Part shown: positions 34,394 to 45,945 of the stretch, piece after piece
Numbering within the stretch: the stretch's first letter is position 1
Layout of the letters: each line of letters begins with the position of its first letter
Origin: Spinellus fusiger
Lineage: Eukaryota > Mucoromycota > Mucoromycetes > Mucorales > Phycomycetaceae
Length of the DNA: 64,000 nucleotides
Reading direction: 5' to 3'
Assembly: GCA_025094145.1 (NCBI GenBank)
Contig: JALLLS010000065.1
Span: 1-64,000 of the forward strand
Made by a program: the position numbers and the translations under genes
The notes under the pieces: model-generated
Told to the model about the DNA's origin: nothing
What the model saw: the letters and a program-made list of their open reading frames with translations, nothing else
The model's database searches: none

Positions 34394-34781
34394 TGGTTGT
34401 TGTAGTGACAAGTGTGTCTGGTTTCTCTGTTCTTCCTGTTCTTCTTTCTGCCTTCCTTTCTCTGCAGAGTAGAATCACAGTTGTATTTTGCACTGTTTGG
34501 AGCTCCGATGTATGCCCTATGAATATGAAAAAGATGGAGACAAAAGAGAACAACTTCCACACTCCAAAAGGATTAAACCATTACAATTTAACACCAAGCA
34601 AATAAAATAATCTGTCCAAAATAATAAACAATAAACACCAAAGTGTATTTATTACAAATATAATGTTTATAACAATAAAAAGAAAAGAGAAGCATGCCAA
34701 AGTTCTATACAAAGCTAACTTTTTTGATTGAATTCATTTCTATTTTATTTCTATTTTATTTCTATTTTATTTCTTGTATAT

Positions 34782-36095
34782 CTACCACATCTTGGCAGCA
34801 GCCTTGTTCTTTCCACGCTTGTGGATGCCGTGGTGCTTTCTTGTGTAGTTGAAAGATCTGTGTCTTCTGCCTCCATGGGATTTCTTATCAATGGAGACAC
34901 TGCTGCTACGCTTAGAGTGTTTGGCCAAGGACAAATCCGAATCCTTCTCGGGCTGATTCTCATTGGAAGCTTCGGTGGGGCTGTCAGTGGGGCTGTCAGT
35001 GGGGCTGTCAGTGCTCTTGTCGTGGCTGTCGTGTCCTTCACGGTCTTGGTGACCTTCACGTCCTTCACGGTCTTGGTGACCTTCACGTCCTTCACGGTCT
35101 TGGTGACCTTCACGTCCTTCACGGTCTTGGTGACCTTCACGTCCTTCACGGTCTTGGTGACCTTCACGTCCTTCACGGTCTTGGTGACCTTCACGTCCTT
35201 CACGGTCTTGGTGACCTTCACGTCCTTCACGGTCTTGGTGACCTTCACGTCCTTCACGGTCTTGGTGACCTTCACGTCCTTCACGGTCTTGGTGACCTTC
35301 ATGTCTCTCACGACCTTCGTGTCCTTCATGTCTCCCACGACCTTCGTGTCCTTCATGGCCATCAACATCTTTAGCCTTGACACTAGCATCTTTGGAAAGG
35401 GCAGGCTCAGTAAGAGTAGAGGCTTCTTTGGTGACTTCCTGCTTCTTGTTGTTCTTCTCAAGCACTTTCAGTTCTTTTGCAAGTCTGTGTCTGGAGTTTC
35501 TGTGGCCTCTGTGGCCCCTGTGTCTGTGGCCTCTAGTGTGTTTATCTTTAGCATCCTCAACATGCTGCTCACTGGCTTGGGCTGTAGCTACAGTCTCGGC
35601 TTGTGGTTTCGCACCAACAACAGAAGCATCGGTGGAAATGGCCTCAGACTGACTCTGTCCCTCAGCAACTGCGCGCTTACGAAACGCACCCTCTGCAATA
35701 GCACTCTGTTCCTCATTATAATCATCATCTCCAGAGTCATCAGCAGCATCATTCCATGCACGCTTCCAGTGCCCGCCACGTTGGTTGCGCATTTTCTTCT
35801 CAAGACCATAGTATAATTCATTTTCCCAACCACCCTCAGCTCCAAAACCACGACCACGGCCCCCCTGAGTATCCAGAGCACCCTTGGAACCACCAGTGGC
35901 TGTGTTCTGGGCCCAGCGTGTGTTCTCATTGTTTTGGATGCCCTCGTTCCAGACACCCTGACGGTTCTGTTCATCAACACGTACAACACTGTTGGAGTTG
36001 TGTCTTGAGCCAACGTTAATGTCCACCTTGGGAGAGGCGTGTGTCAGAGAGACAAGAGTCAGCACAGCAAAAGAGATAGAAAAGACGGGACGCAT
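34782..36095 (-). CDS. Secreted repetitive His/Glu/Arg-rich protein
   Basis: Single-exon frame of 437 residues with a signal peptide ('MRPVFSISFAVLTLVSLTHA'). The middle is acidic and Asn/Gly-rich with dibasic sites (WKRAW, FRKRAV). It then becomes a His/Arg-rich stretch and about ten copies of a nine-residue repeat, EGHQDREGR. A Ser/Asp/Pro-rich linker ('STDSPTDSPTDSPTEAS') and a basic tail with KRSS and HKRGK follow. Kex2-like sites suggest proteolytic maturation in the Golgi. I do not know the family; a His/acidic repeat could bind metals or wall components, but that is only a guess. A TATA box lies about 100 bases upstream. Confidence 0.75.
   Translation of the reverse strand: MRPVFSISFAVLTLVSLTHASPKVDINVGSRHNSNSVVRVDEQNRQGVWNEGIQNNENTRWAQNTATGGSKGALDTQGGRGRGFGAEGGWENELYYGLEKKMRNQRGGHWKRAWNDAADDSGDDDYNEEQSAIAEGAFRKRAVAEGQSQSEAISTDASVVGAKPQAETVATAQASEQHVEDAKDKHTRGHRHRGHRGHRNSRHRLAKELKVLEKNNKKQEVTKEASTLTEPALSKDASVKAKDVDGHEGHEGRGRHEGHEGRERHEGHQDREGREGHQDREGREGHQDREGREGHQDREGREGHQDREGREGHQDREGREGHQDREGREGHQDREGREGHQDREGREGHQDREGHDSHDKSTDSPTDSPTDSPTEASNENQPEKDSDLSLAKHSKRSSSVSIDKKSHGGRRHRSFNYTRKHHGIHKRGKNKAAAKMW
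35035..35304. repeat. 27-bp tandem repeat, about ten units
   Basis: Nearly perfect head-to-tail copies of a 27-bp unit beginning CTTGGTGACCTTCACGTC on the plus strand. They encode EGHQDREGR in the minus-strand gene. Because the unit is a multiple of three and lacks stops, other frames on both strands also stay open through it. Confidence 0.97.
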
Positions 36096-36196
36096 GTTAA
36101 ATAAATAAATAAATAAATAGAGGTTGTGTTGGGATGTGGATTGAAAGAAAGAGAAAGAAGTGGATAATGACTGTATGGACTTCTCCTCACTCTTCT

Positions 36197-36206
36197 GTAT
36201 TTATAG
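36197..36206 (-). promoter_or_regulatory. TATA box of the repetitive secreted-protein gene
   Basis: CTATAAATAC on the minus strand, about 100 bases before the start codon at 36095. Confidence 0.5.
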
Positions 36207-37533
36207 AGAATGGAAATGAAAGCTACGAGGGCATTGGACTTGTATATTCCTTGTTGGCCATTCTGTCTGTCAGCTACACATCTCACATATAGGGTAGATA
36301 TTGAATATGACATCAAAGCCTCTAGTTGAGATTGCAAGTATGTTTGGGACCACCATTCCATACCCTCTTAAAATGATAGCCCGCATAAATTGGGATGTTC
36401 ATCTATGCACAGGATTTCTTATACATGTGGTTTACTATACGCAGTGTTCATTCTATGATACCATCCATAGGCTAATAAACAATTTAGCATTAGCAAATAA
36501 ACTAACCATTGAGAAATATCCCTTTAATGAAAACACCAACAAGGGCAAAAAACAGATTTTGTAATGTTGCTATTGTTTGAGGGTGACATGACTATTTCTG
36601 GTGAATAAAGTGTGCTTTATCAATAAAGAAAGAGAGATCATCTACAGGTACATACCGATACAATGGAAGGATCGGTCAGTCGTGCATAACACTAGGTAAT
36701 TATTTCCATGCTGATCATAGATTACATTCTTACTAACTATGTACCTGCAAAGATAGCATTTTGAACACAGCCGACAGATCTAAATTTTACATGGACCGTC
36801 AAGCCATTCCCTTTTCCTATAGGAACAAACATGCACTACACTCCAAATAGACCATACAATCCCTCCAAAGACTGTCTTAATAAACACTCTTGCTTAGTTG
36901 TTTCTATTAAAAGACTGATTTTATTATATACTAGACAGTGTACTGTCTTTTGCATACTACAAATCCAATAGGATACGCTTTATCAATGTTTAGACAGCTT
37001 AACTGCATTATTAGTTTCTGTTAGCCAGTCAACCGAGACTCCAGTGATGACTGGGAAGGAGAAGAGGGATGAACTAGAAGACTTGAACTTTTTTCTTGGT
37101 TCTAACTAGTATCCGCTACTATCTATTATATGTTGATGGGATGGTGTTTTTAATGACTTGTTGGGTCCAAAGGTATTTTGGTTAGTTAACGTACGATTTA
37201 CTCTGTTCTTTTTTTTATTCTACTTGTATTCTACTCTAATGATGACTACAAATAAAAGAACTTTACTATATAAAACACACACACATACACACATTCTAAT
37301 GCAGTCCTATTACACTTTTATACTATAAAATATCTATCCACTGTATTCAAATCCACTGCATCTTATCATAGATACCTCATCCCAGACTCATTATTTTGTA
37401 GATGTCTTTTTTTTTTTAATATACTCGTTTTTTATTAAAAGATATATAAATTACATCAGATGAATTTTGTGAACAAACGCTTCTATGCGCTTCAATAGTG
37501 TGTGTGGTATGTTTTAGAGTGGAGAGAGTTGAT
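36207..37533. other. Intergenic; one unassigned open frame
   Basis: Mostly AT-rich. A plus-strand open frame at 36301-36564 (87 codons, 'GTTIPYPLKMIARINWDVHL') is not obviously low-complexity but has no recognisable motif or clear promoter; I do not call it a gene. Confidence 0.45.
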
Positions 37534-38161
37534 TTAATCGACCTCTTCAACAGTGGGGCCGGATTCATCACCAGCGCCAGGGAATCCACCAGGAGCAGCA
37601 CCGCCAGGGAATCCACCACCGGGCATACCGGGCATACCACCAGCGGCACCACCAGCAGCGTAGAGCTTGGTCATGATGGGGTTGGACACTTCTTCAAGAG
37701 ACTTGAGGTGGCTCTCGTATTCTTCCTTGGAAGCCTCCTGGGATTGATCGAGCCACTTGATGGCTTCATCAACAGCAGCAGTGAGCTTCTCCTTGTCAGC
37801 AGCCTCGAGCTTGGAAGCAGTGGCCTCCTCATTGAGGGTGTTGCGGAGGTTGTAGGCGTAGGATTCAAGACCGTTTCTGGCAGAGATACGAGCAGTGGCG
37901 GCTTCATCTTCAGCCTTGTACTTCTCAGCATCGTTGACCATCTTCTCAATATCTTCTTTGGACAAGCGACCCTTGTCGTTGGTGATTGTAATCTTGTTGG
38001 ACTTTCCGGTGGTCTTGTCAAGAGCAGAGACGTTCAAGATACCGTTGGCATCAATGTCAAAGGTGACCTCAACCTGGGGAACACCACGGGGAGCAGGGGG
38101 AATGCCAGTCAACTCGAACTTGCCGAGCAAGTTGTTGTCCTTGGTGCGGGCACGCTCACCT

Positions 38162-38193
<32 letters not shown>

Positions 38194-38358
38194 ATCAGCG
38201 TAGGTAGAGAAGATCTCGGACTTCTTGGTGGGGACAGTGGTGTTGCGCTTGATCAAAGCAGTCATGACACCACCAGCGGTTTCAATACCAAGGGAGAGAG
38301 GAGCCACATCGAGCAAGAGGAGATCCTGGGTCTTCTCAGAGGTATCGCCAGACAAGAT

Positions 38359-38406
<48 letters not shown>

Positions 38407-39790
38407 GGATCTGTTGGGCTCCTTGCCGTTGAAGAAGTCAGAGACCATCTTCTGGACCTTGGGGATACGGGTAGAACCACCAACAAGGACGATATCGTGA
38501 ACAGATCCCTTGTCGATCTTGGAGTCACGGAGAACCTTCTCAACAGGCTCCATGGTGTTGCGGAAGAGATCCTGGTTGAGTTCTTCGAAACGAGCACGGG
38601 TAAGAGATGTGTAAAAGTCAACACCCTCGAACAAGGAGTCGATCTCGATAGAGGTCTGAGCAGAAGAAGACAAGGTGCGCTTTGCTCTCTCACAAGCAGT
38701 ACGGAGACGACGGACAGCACGGGCGTTGCCGGTAATGTCCTTCTTGTACTTGCGCTTGAACTCCTGCATGAAGTGGTTGACGAGACGGTTGTCGAAATCT
38801 TCACCACCCAAGTGAGTGTCACCAGCAGTGGCCTTGACTTCGAAGATACCATCTTCAATGGTCAAGAGAGACACATCGAAGGTTCCACCACCCAAATCGA
38901 AGATGAGGACGTTGCGTTCACCCTCGACCTTCTTGTCCAAACCGTAAGCAATGGCAGCGGCAGTGGGCTCGTTGATGATACGCTGGACGTTCAAACCAGA
39001 GATCAAACCAGCATCCTTGGTGGCTTGGCGCTGGGAGTCGTTGAAGTAAGCAGGGACGGTAATGACAGCGTTCTTGACGGTGGTACCGAGGTAAGCTTCG
39101 GCAGTCTCCTTCATCTTAATGAGGATCATGGAGGAGATTTCTTCGGGAGTGAAGGTCTTGGATTCACCCTTGTACTCGACCTGGATGATAGGCTTGGTGT
39201 CCTTGTCGAGGATCTTGAAAGGCCAGTGCTTCATGTCAGACTGGACTTCGCTATCAGCAAAACGACGACCGATAAGACGCTTAGCATCGAAGACGGTGTT
39301 GTAGGGGTTCATGGCGACCTGGTTCTTGGCAGCATCACCAATAAGACGCTCACTGTCGGTGAAGGCGACATAAGAGGGAGTGGTACGGTTACCCTAAACA
39401 TTTGGAATAGATACACATGCCACCACAAACACACACACTTAATAACACACTTTTATTGACAGATAAGCCACTACAAATCTCTTACCTGATCGTTGGCAAT
39501 GATCTCCACACGGTCGTTTTGCCACACAGCAACACAAGAGTAGCTATAAGAAGGAGGTAGGTGAGTGTGCATTCAATTACATGTCTACTCTAGAGATAGA
39601 GTGAGGGATATCCAAACACAGTGGATATGTCAGTGGACCCCTTCTACTTACGTAGTTCCCAAATCGATACCAACTAATTAATCAGAACAAGAGATATACT
39701 TGTTAGCCACTCTTCTTTCTTTATTCTTTCATTCTTCTTTGATAGGACATGTCTATTGGATGGTTTCTTACCAGCTTTTCCTTCAGACAT
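37534..39790 (-). CDS. HSP70: Cytosolic Hsp70 chaperone (Ssa type)
   Basis: Four exons (39772-39790, 39652-39673, 39486-39543, 37534-39393) give 652 residues. Hallmarks are '[15 protein letters not shown]' (ATP phosphate loop), '[20 protein letters not shown]', '[20 protein letters not shown]', '[17 protein letters not shown]', a [10 protein letters not shown] linker and the C-terminal 'EEVD' that binds TPR co-chaperones, which marks a cytosolic/nuclear Hsp70. The first three coding exons are only 19, 22 and 58 nt. Codon use is strongly biased (GC-rich third positions) compared with neighbours, as expected for high expression. An ATATTTAA box lies about 60 bases upstream. No convincing array of heat-shock elements was seen in the first 150 bases. 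Confidence 0.97.
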
Positions 39791-40934
39791 GATTAAGTAA
39801 GATAGAAATCAAGGAGAAACGCGTCTGCATCTTGGCTTTACTGCTTAAATATCAAAACCAAACAGCGGGTTCCCAATATGAAAAAGAACCAGCACCTTCG
39901 ATGGTCCCTGCAAGCATCTATTGGCCAGAGCCGTGACCCGTGTAGAATGAAGAAGAAGACTTTGGAAAGATTATCAGTGGCTCCGCTTGACCCGATTCAT
40001 GACATAATTGTTCTTGTCATTTTGCTCTGGTTCTTTTTTCTTTGTTCCATAGTGACAGTTATTAAGAATTCAAACAGAAGAATCAGTAATAATGTGTAGT
40101 TCTATTGACACGTTTATTAGCCATCTGAAGGTTGTTTATTTATGAGTGGTGATGAGTGGTGATGAGTGTTAGTGTTATTGTTGGTGTTATTATTGTTAGT
40201 GTTATTATTACTATTAATGTTATTATTATTATTATTATTGTTATTATTGTTACTATTATTATTATTATTGTTATTATTATTATTATTGTTATTATTATTA
40301 TTATTATTGTTATTATTATTGTTATTACTAGTGCTATTAGTGCTATTAGTGCTATTAGTGTTATGAATACAAGTGTTATTGTTAGATTTAGCACTAGTAC
40401 TAAGAGAACTATTACTAATACAAGTAAGTATCCTTCTTATTCACAGTAGTAGTAGAATTACTATAACCATAACTAGTATTACTATTATTATCATTATCAG
40501 TTGAAACAAATAGTTTGGTTTGTTTCTTCTCAACAAACAGTATGAACAAACAGTGACTCCCTCCTGCCTATAGGTGAGCACAATAGATGGTCACAGATAA
40601 AGAATAATAATACAATAGTAGCATAGACAAATAAACAAACAAGCCAGTCTTCTTTGAATGGTTATTTAAAACAATAATAAGCCATCAAAAGTAAGCAGCA
40701 ATAAAACCATAAAATAATTATGCTGTTAAATCCTCAATAAAGCTGTTTCATACAAATCTACTAGAAATAACCATTTTATTCGCTATAAATTACTAATACT
40801 GTTTAATATATATTTATAAGATAAAGATAAATAAATAAATAAATAAATAAAAAAGAGTAAAAAGAAAAGAGTGCAGTATGTGTATATTTCCAAGGTGGTG
40901 GAAATAACGTAATATATTGATAGTGGAAGAAAGT
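39791..40934. other. Hsp70 upstream region and TTA/TTG simple-repeat tract
   Basis: After the Hsp70 promoter, 40140-40500 is an imperfect GTTATTATT/ATT trinucleotide tract with GTGCTATTA units. It keeps several frames open on both strands, all low complexity. No gene seen. Confidence 0.8.
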
Positions 40935-41690
40935 ACACACCCAAAGATCTTTAGGATATAAAAAGAAAACCACAGAGAATATAATCACACTATTTTTATG
41001 ATTGGCTAATGTGTTTGAAAAGGCCTTTTCGCTGTCTAAATAAACTATTTCAAATTCTACCTGCCTATTTTAGCAATGACTATTGACTTTGCAATGAAAC
41101 GCTATAATGTTGGATATAAAAGGAAGAAATAGAGCTGGTATTGAAACTCAGTCACTACATTTATTGTTTAACACAATGTGTTATTATTAACAAAGAAAAA
41201 CAGTAAAAGGCAGTGATAGACACTACCATAGGCTATTCTTGAGATAAATAGATAAAAATTGTATTCATCTGGGCTTGAGATCATTGAAATTTACAAGACA
41301 CTCATTGTATTGTTAATAAATAAAGACTCCTTTCAAGTTAGTCCCAAGTAGTCTTCTATACTATCAATACTGTCTAGGGTATACTCCTGAGCATATTTAT
41401 CTATCTCCCAAGAACATATCACAAGGCCTTTAGGTTATATATTCTATTGCTGTGAGGGAATGCACTTTGGCAGTAGCTATATTATTACAATAAATAATTG
41501 TATTCATAAACAATATATTTTACTGATAATACAATTTGATATTGTTCAATTCTATAAAAAGAAAATAACAAATTAGATATCCATAAACCTTTTGTTTTAA
41601 ACACAGTTCCATAAAGGAGAATTATTTGGTATAGATGTAACAGGAAGGTAGTGTTACCGCTTAAAAACCAGATCAATCTTTGGGTGTGTA
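40935..41690 (-). repeat. Fanzor-family repeat, copy B (truncated)
   Basis: Matches copy A from its outer edge to the 'VCS' codons. On the minus strand it retains 'YAQEYTLDSIDSIE', then the exon with 'LDSEKAFSNTLANHKN' and 'FFLYPKDLWVC' behind the same acceptor (TTGCTAAAATAG). Immediately after WVC (about 40935) the similarity ends, so all nuclease signatures are missing. It also lacks about 430 bases present in copy A. Confidence 0.75.
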
Positions 41691-43991
41691 CCTATCAGTG
41701 CTTCTGGCTTTATTCATTGTTTACCTGTTGTTGCTTAAGATTGTGATTCCTCTCTTTTAAAGAAAGGGAAATAGAAAATAAAAAACGTATACAAAGTCCA
41801 TCAGTAGCAACAACTTAAAAACAAGAGTGATATAAAAATCGACTACTCTCCAGTGTAAAATATAAGTTGATATTTCAATGACTGTCCAAAGAAGAAGAGA
41901 AAGAATAAGTTTGGATGAGAAATACAATTAAAGTATTCTGTTTAAAAAAGAACAAAAAACCAAAATAGGATGTTTGGCTTAATAATGAAAGTAGAGGGAA
42001 GCAGTCATAGTAAAGAGCAATAGTGAGAACAAATCAAGACCAAGTTACAGTCCCAAGTTAAAAGGGTACTCATAAAGATATTAGAAATAAAAGTTTATTT
42101 TATTCTTTCATTCAATAATAAAGAAAAGTCCAGACAGTCTTAGTGATATCCACCAGGGGGAAATACAGCAACAACCAATACTTGTGCAAAGGATATATCC
42201 ATGTTTTTACTGATTACTGAGCTGGGTTCATTGAGACAGGATAGACATTCTTGTGTCTCATATAGATGTATAAACATACTTGTACTGAGGGTGTTTGGTT
42301 TAACTGTTGCCATGAGTATAAACGTAGCCCAAATGATAATAATACTATTATTAATATTAATATTAGGCAAATAATTGGTGTTAAATAGCAAAAATATAGT
42401 GAATAAGGCTCGCTTACTGGGCGGTACAAGCTATCGAGTTGTGAGATATTTAATGGATTTACCCCCTAAACATGTGTAATAACTGTCATTAAAATAGTGG
42501 AGGATATCACTTTCTTATGTGTCTGTGCTTAGACTTTGTAAACTTATTCTTGGAAGCATATCACACTATAATGATTGTATCTCTTTGTGCTAAAAACAAG
42601 TAATGTGCCTCGATTGCTATTTTGTTGCTTCAACTATGGAATCTTGTGCTATTTTTGTTCATCTCTTTGGAATAAAAAATAAACAAATAAAATAGAAAGA
42701 ATAAGAATTAACAAAGAGAGCATAAAAATGATAGCAGTTCACTCTTTAGTCATTGATAACCTTATTGACACATAATAATAAGGATGTATGCTTTATACGC
42801 GTGAATTCTACCTCAAAAATGTTTTTGTTGTTGCTGTGAACCTATTTTCCTTTCCATCTTTCCTTGTAATAAACTAATTTCCAATGAACAGAGAAATTAA
42901 AACACAAACCAGTACATCCTACCACGATGAATGCTTTATAGAAAACTTTGTTCGTGTAAAATAAAATAAGTATACCTATAGCCTATAAACGTTTTGTTAT
43001 AGCAATTATTCTGTTAATCTTTTATTACTCTATACATCGTGCCTTTTCTGATTTGCAGTACAACCTACTTGGATTACCTGATTAGATGTGTGTGGATGTG
43101 TATATTCATTGGGCCACTTTTTAAAAATAAGAGTTTGACGTCTTATTTAATGCTTATAGACACGCATTGACCATAAATGTAGAAACTTATGCTATGTAAA
43201 ATGTAACAATTAATATTTAAAAATATTTAAACTCTAATACGCTATGAATTATGCCGCCCAATATTCTCTATTAGCTAAGAAGAATTTCAAATACTAAATA
43301 CAGTATTACAGTTATGCTTGCTAAATAAGAGGTATTCTTAAAATCGCTTATTTATACCATCCCATATATACTTTAATCCATGATCCAACACGATAAAAAA
43401 TGTAAGACAGAAATAAGCAAAAAAAAAGCCTCAAGTGAGATACACACGATTGATGACAAACCTTTATGATATTTTGGTACTATTTTTACTACAAAACATG
43501 TCAAATAATTCTTTGTACTATTATATACTATGTCAAACAAAGTGCTAAACTGTGACCTTTCACATATACACCCATGTGAGTACACTATGTAAGAATAAAC
43601 ACACCATTTGGATTGAGTCTGTTCTAAAACACAAAAATAGGTTGACAAGTAATGTCATAGGGTGTAGTATACTATGTTGATTCTTTTTTGTTGTTATGAG
43701 TTAAGGGCATAAAGTTTATTTTATTCTGTAGTTCTTTTTGATTGTATAAAGAGTGCCATAATGTAGAGTGCCAAATGTATAGCTAAAGGGTAATGCATGA
43801 AATAGAATATAACTCTTTCTGAAGCCAATGAATGAATATAAGGATCATAGTAACAGTGTACAGCCAAATGAAAAATAGGAAATAGGAAATAGAAAATAGG
43901 AATATGGGAATGCATATATCATAGAGAAGAGATAGAAAGAGATGAACATCCATTTCTTTTTCTCTGTTATTTCTTTTTCTCTGTTATTTCT
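41691..43991. other. AT-rich region; possible small membrane-protein fragment at 42140-42429
   Basis: On the minus strand, 42429-42214 encodes 'YLTPIICLILILIIVLLSFG' followed by 'LRLYSWQQLNQTPSVQ' up to a GTATGT donor-like site. An overlapping frame continues to 42140 with 'NEPSSVISKNMDISFAQVLV'. This might be a small one-span protein, but no single spliced model was convincing. The rest shows no recognisable gene. Confidence 0.35.
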
Positions 43992-44260
43992 TCATTTCAG
44001 CAATGGACAACGGGTTCGTGTATGGCCATATTTTCCACACCAAATACTAGAACACTAAGTACAAAATCCAAATAGTATACACTTACCATTGACCACCTTC
44101 AAGATTCAATGGCTTGACCTTGTAATAAGAATCTTGGATCGGTCTCTGAGGAATACAGAGAGAAGAGAGATAAGGAAACATCCAAAAGAAGATATGAGGA
44201 ATAAAAATGAGAAAAGGTTCTTTTATTTATTTATTTTGTCTTTAGAAATATTACTTTCAT
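43992..44260 (-). CDS. Candidate tiny CCHC zinc-knuckle protein
   Basis: Three small exons can be joined in frame: ATG AAA (44255-44260), 44087-44145 ('RPIQDSYYKVKPLNLEGGQ') and 43992-44046. The last junction creates 'CIWCGKYGHTRTRC', an exact CX2CX4HX4C zinc knuckle, followed by PLLK and stop. All junctions are GT-AG (TGGTAAGT donor, TTCTAG acceptor). The frame upstream of the ATG also stays open ('LARPES'), so a further 5' exon is possible. Neither exon is open long enough to be seen without splicing. CCHC knuckles bind single-stranded nucleic acid; nothing more can be said. Confidence 0.45.
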
Positions 44261-44857
44261 AGACTCTGGACGCGCCAACTTAATAATAAAGAATAACAAC
44301 TTTAAATGAAATAGAAAAAAGATCACCAAAACATCCTTTCTTTTTATTCCTTGTCTACAGATAACAGTATTTTTTTTCTTTGGTCTTTAATATAGGATAA
44401 AGATCATTATCTCTATCTTACAGTATTAATTTCTTCTAATAATAAATGCATTTCAATATTTATAAGCAAGCTGATGATAAAGAATAGCCACGAGAACATC
44501 TCCACCCTTTGTTTCTTAGTATTTCTTATCCCTTAAACTCTTGCTTATTTTTATCATCAAATCTAGACCTTTTTTTTCTGATTATTATTTTTAGCCAACT
44601 CCCCTGAGACATGAAAAGCATACTTATAGAGAGTACCATGACTTCATTGACAAGCAAGAAAAAGGTGGATAAAGTCTAAAAGCGATTGTTGTAGGGGGTC
44701 TATCTATTTTTCATTCTATATGTAATATGCATCCTTAGTGACAGATTATATTCATTGGATATGTATCCTTGGTAACAGAGTATATTTGTTGGATATCACT
44801 GTAGAAATATAAAGAAAGATTTGTATTTTTATTTTGTATTGTATTTTACAAGTAGAT
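44261..44857. other. AT-rich intergenic, nothing firm
   Basis: Could contain a 5' exon of the zinc-knuckle candidate; no other feature seen. Confidence 0.4.
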
Positions 44858-45682
44858 TTATAGAATAGATAAATAAGACACCATTTCATGACGATGATGC
44901 TTTGGATAAGGTATGAGAGACATTGTTTCTTCTTCTCGGGATCGCTTATAATGGGTAGATGGGTGCGGGTGTAGTGGCTGCCTCTGCTGTGATGAAGACA
45001 TCAAAATGGAAAGAGATTGTAGATCACTGGACGGTTTACCTGCCAAGAAACATGTCAGAAAATGAAGTTGACGAATCTGATCATTCTCATCATCGGCATG
45101 GTCTGTGCTCGAAACACGAAATTGGATAAGTCTCTCAAAAGGAGGGTCATCCAGCGTGACAGAAGATAAGAAAGGACTAAGATTATGCCATGTGTTCTGT
45201 CCAAGATAGTGAGTAGCAGCGAGTGCTGCTTCATGCTCATCTTTATCCATAGCGTATTGACGAAAAGTAATAGGAATTCTGTTGTCGTGCTGTAGCATGG
45301 CCAAATTACCTGCAAATATTGACAAGTGGTAAATCAGATCTGTCAGGCATGCACGGGTAGTGACTAGGTCAATATAATCTACAGAATGAGCGAACTGGTC
45401 AAAGATGCAGAGATATCCCAACCAGGACAGTGACAGACGTATCAGGCGTAAAGATCGAATGCCATAGAGGCGAGTAATCCGAGGCACCAGACGACCCACA
45501 AATCGGTCAGTAATAGCAGCATCTGCTTCTGGGAAAAGATGATTGGATGTCCATACTTTGGGGTTATTATAGATCAATTGTTGTAGGCGTTTATTCACAC
45601 AACTCAAGTGGAGAAGATCATGCAACCCAAGCAGAGAGGCAATTCTAACCAAAACACTGTCTTTAAGTAGTAAAAATCCCAT
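44858..45682 (-). CDS. F-box-like protein
   Basis: 274 resid­ues from ATG 45682; the frame is open to an earlier ATG at 45805, but the added part is low-complexity Ser/Phe leader. 'LLLKDSVLVRIASLLGLHDL' with 'HLSCVNKRLQQLIYNNPKVW' fits an F-box. Leucine-rich helices follow ('GIRSLRLIRLSLSWLGYLCI', 'LRQ/RQLHFLTCFLAGKPSS'-like), and the C-terminus is His/Ser/Gln-rich. A role as an SCF receptor is inferred from the F-box only. It shares a divergent promoter of about 310 bp with GPI8. Confidence 0.6.
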   Translation of the reverse strand: MGFLLLKDSVLVRIASLLGLHDLLHLSCVNKRLQQLIYNNPKVWTSNHLFPEADAAITDRFVGRLVPRITRLYGIRSLRLIRLSLSWLGYLCIFDQFAHSVDYIDLVTTRACLTDLIYHLSIFAGNLAMLQHDNRIPITFRQYAMDKDEHEAALAATHYLGQNTWHNLSPFLSSVTLDDPPFERLIQFRVSSTDHADDENDQIRQLHFLTCFLAGKPSSDLQSLSILMSSSQQRQPLHPHPSTHYKRSREEETMSLIPYPKHHRHEMVSYLSIL

Positions 45683-45945
45683 TCTCGTCGTATTCAATGT
45701 GTGCTTGTTTTTCACTCTTTTGAACAAGAAAAAAGAAGAGGAAGAGGAAGAATAAAGAGTGTGAAAAAGTCCTTTAAAGTCGCATGGTAACACACACATA
45801 CACATTTATACACATTTATACACACACACACACACACATTTATATATCTATCAATAGGCCTCTTTCTACACACAGCCAAGGTCACTTATTCCCCATTTTC
45901 ACAGACGGTTTCTTCACGGTCCAAAAACCAATAAGATAAAATAAA

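Noticed and set aside
35035..35304. Possible CRISPR-like array
   Set aside because: The copies are directly adjacent with no unique spacers and encode an in-frame peptide repeat; the genome is eukaryotic.
34728..35816. Long open frames on the plus strand and in a second minus frame (34751-35461) across the 27-bp repeats
   Set aside because: The repeat unit is a multiple of three without stops in these frames, so they stay open automatically; only the 34782-36095 frame has a signal peptide and TATA box.
37498..39459. A 653-codon plus-strand open frame opposite the Hsp70 gene
   Set aside because: Long antisense frames opposite Hsp70 are a known by-product of biased codon use; the sense strand is unmistakably Hsp70 and the antisense product has no family features.
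39791..39960. Heat-shock elements upstream of Hsp70
   Set aside because: Isolated TTC/GAA triplets occur but no run of three properly spaced inverted units was found.
40140..40449. Leucine-, isoleucine- or valine-rich open frames on both strands
   Set aside because: Translations of a TTA/ATT trinucleotide tract; low complexity only.
42140..42429. Small membrane-protein gene on the minus strand
   Set aside because: A hydrophobic segment and a GTATGT donor are present, but every splice model tried ended in an immediate stop, so no CDS is called.
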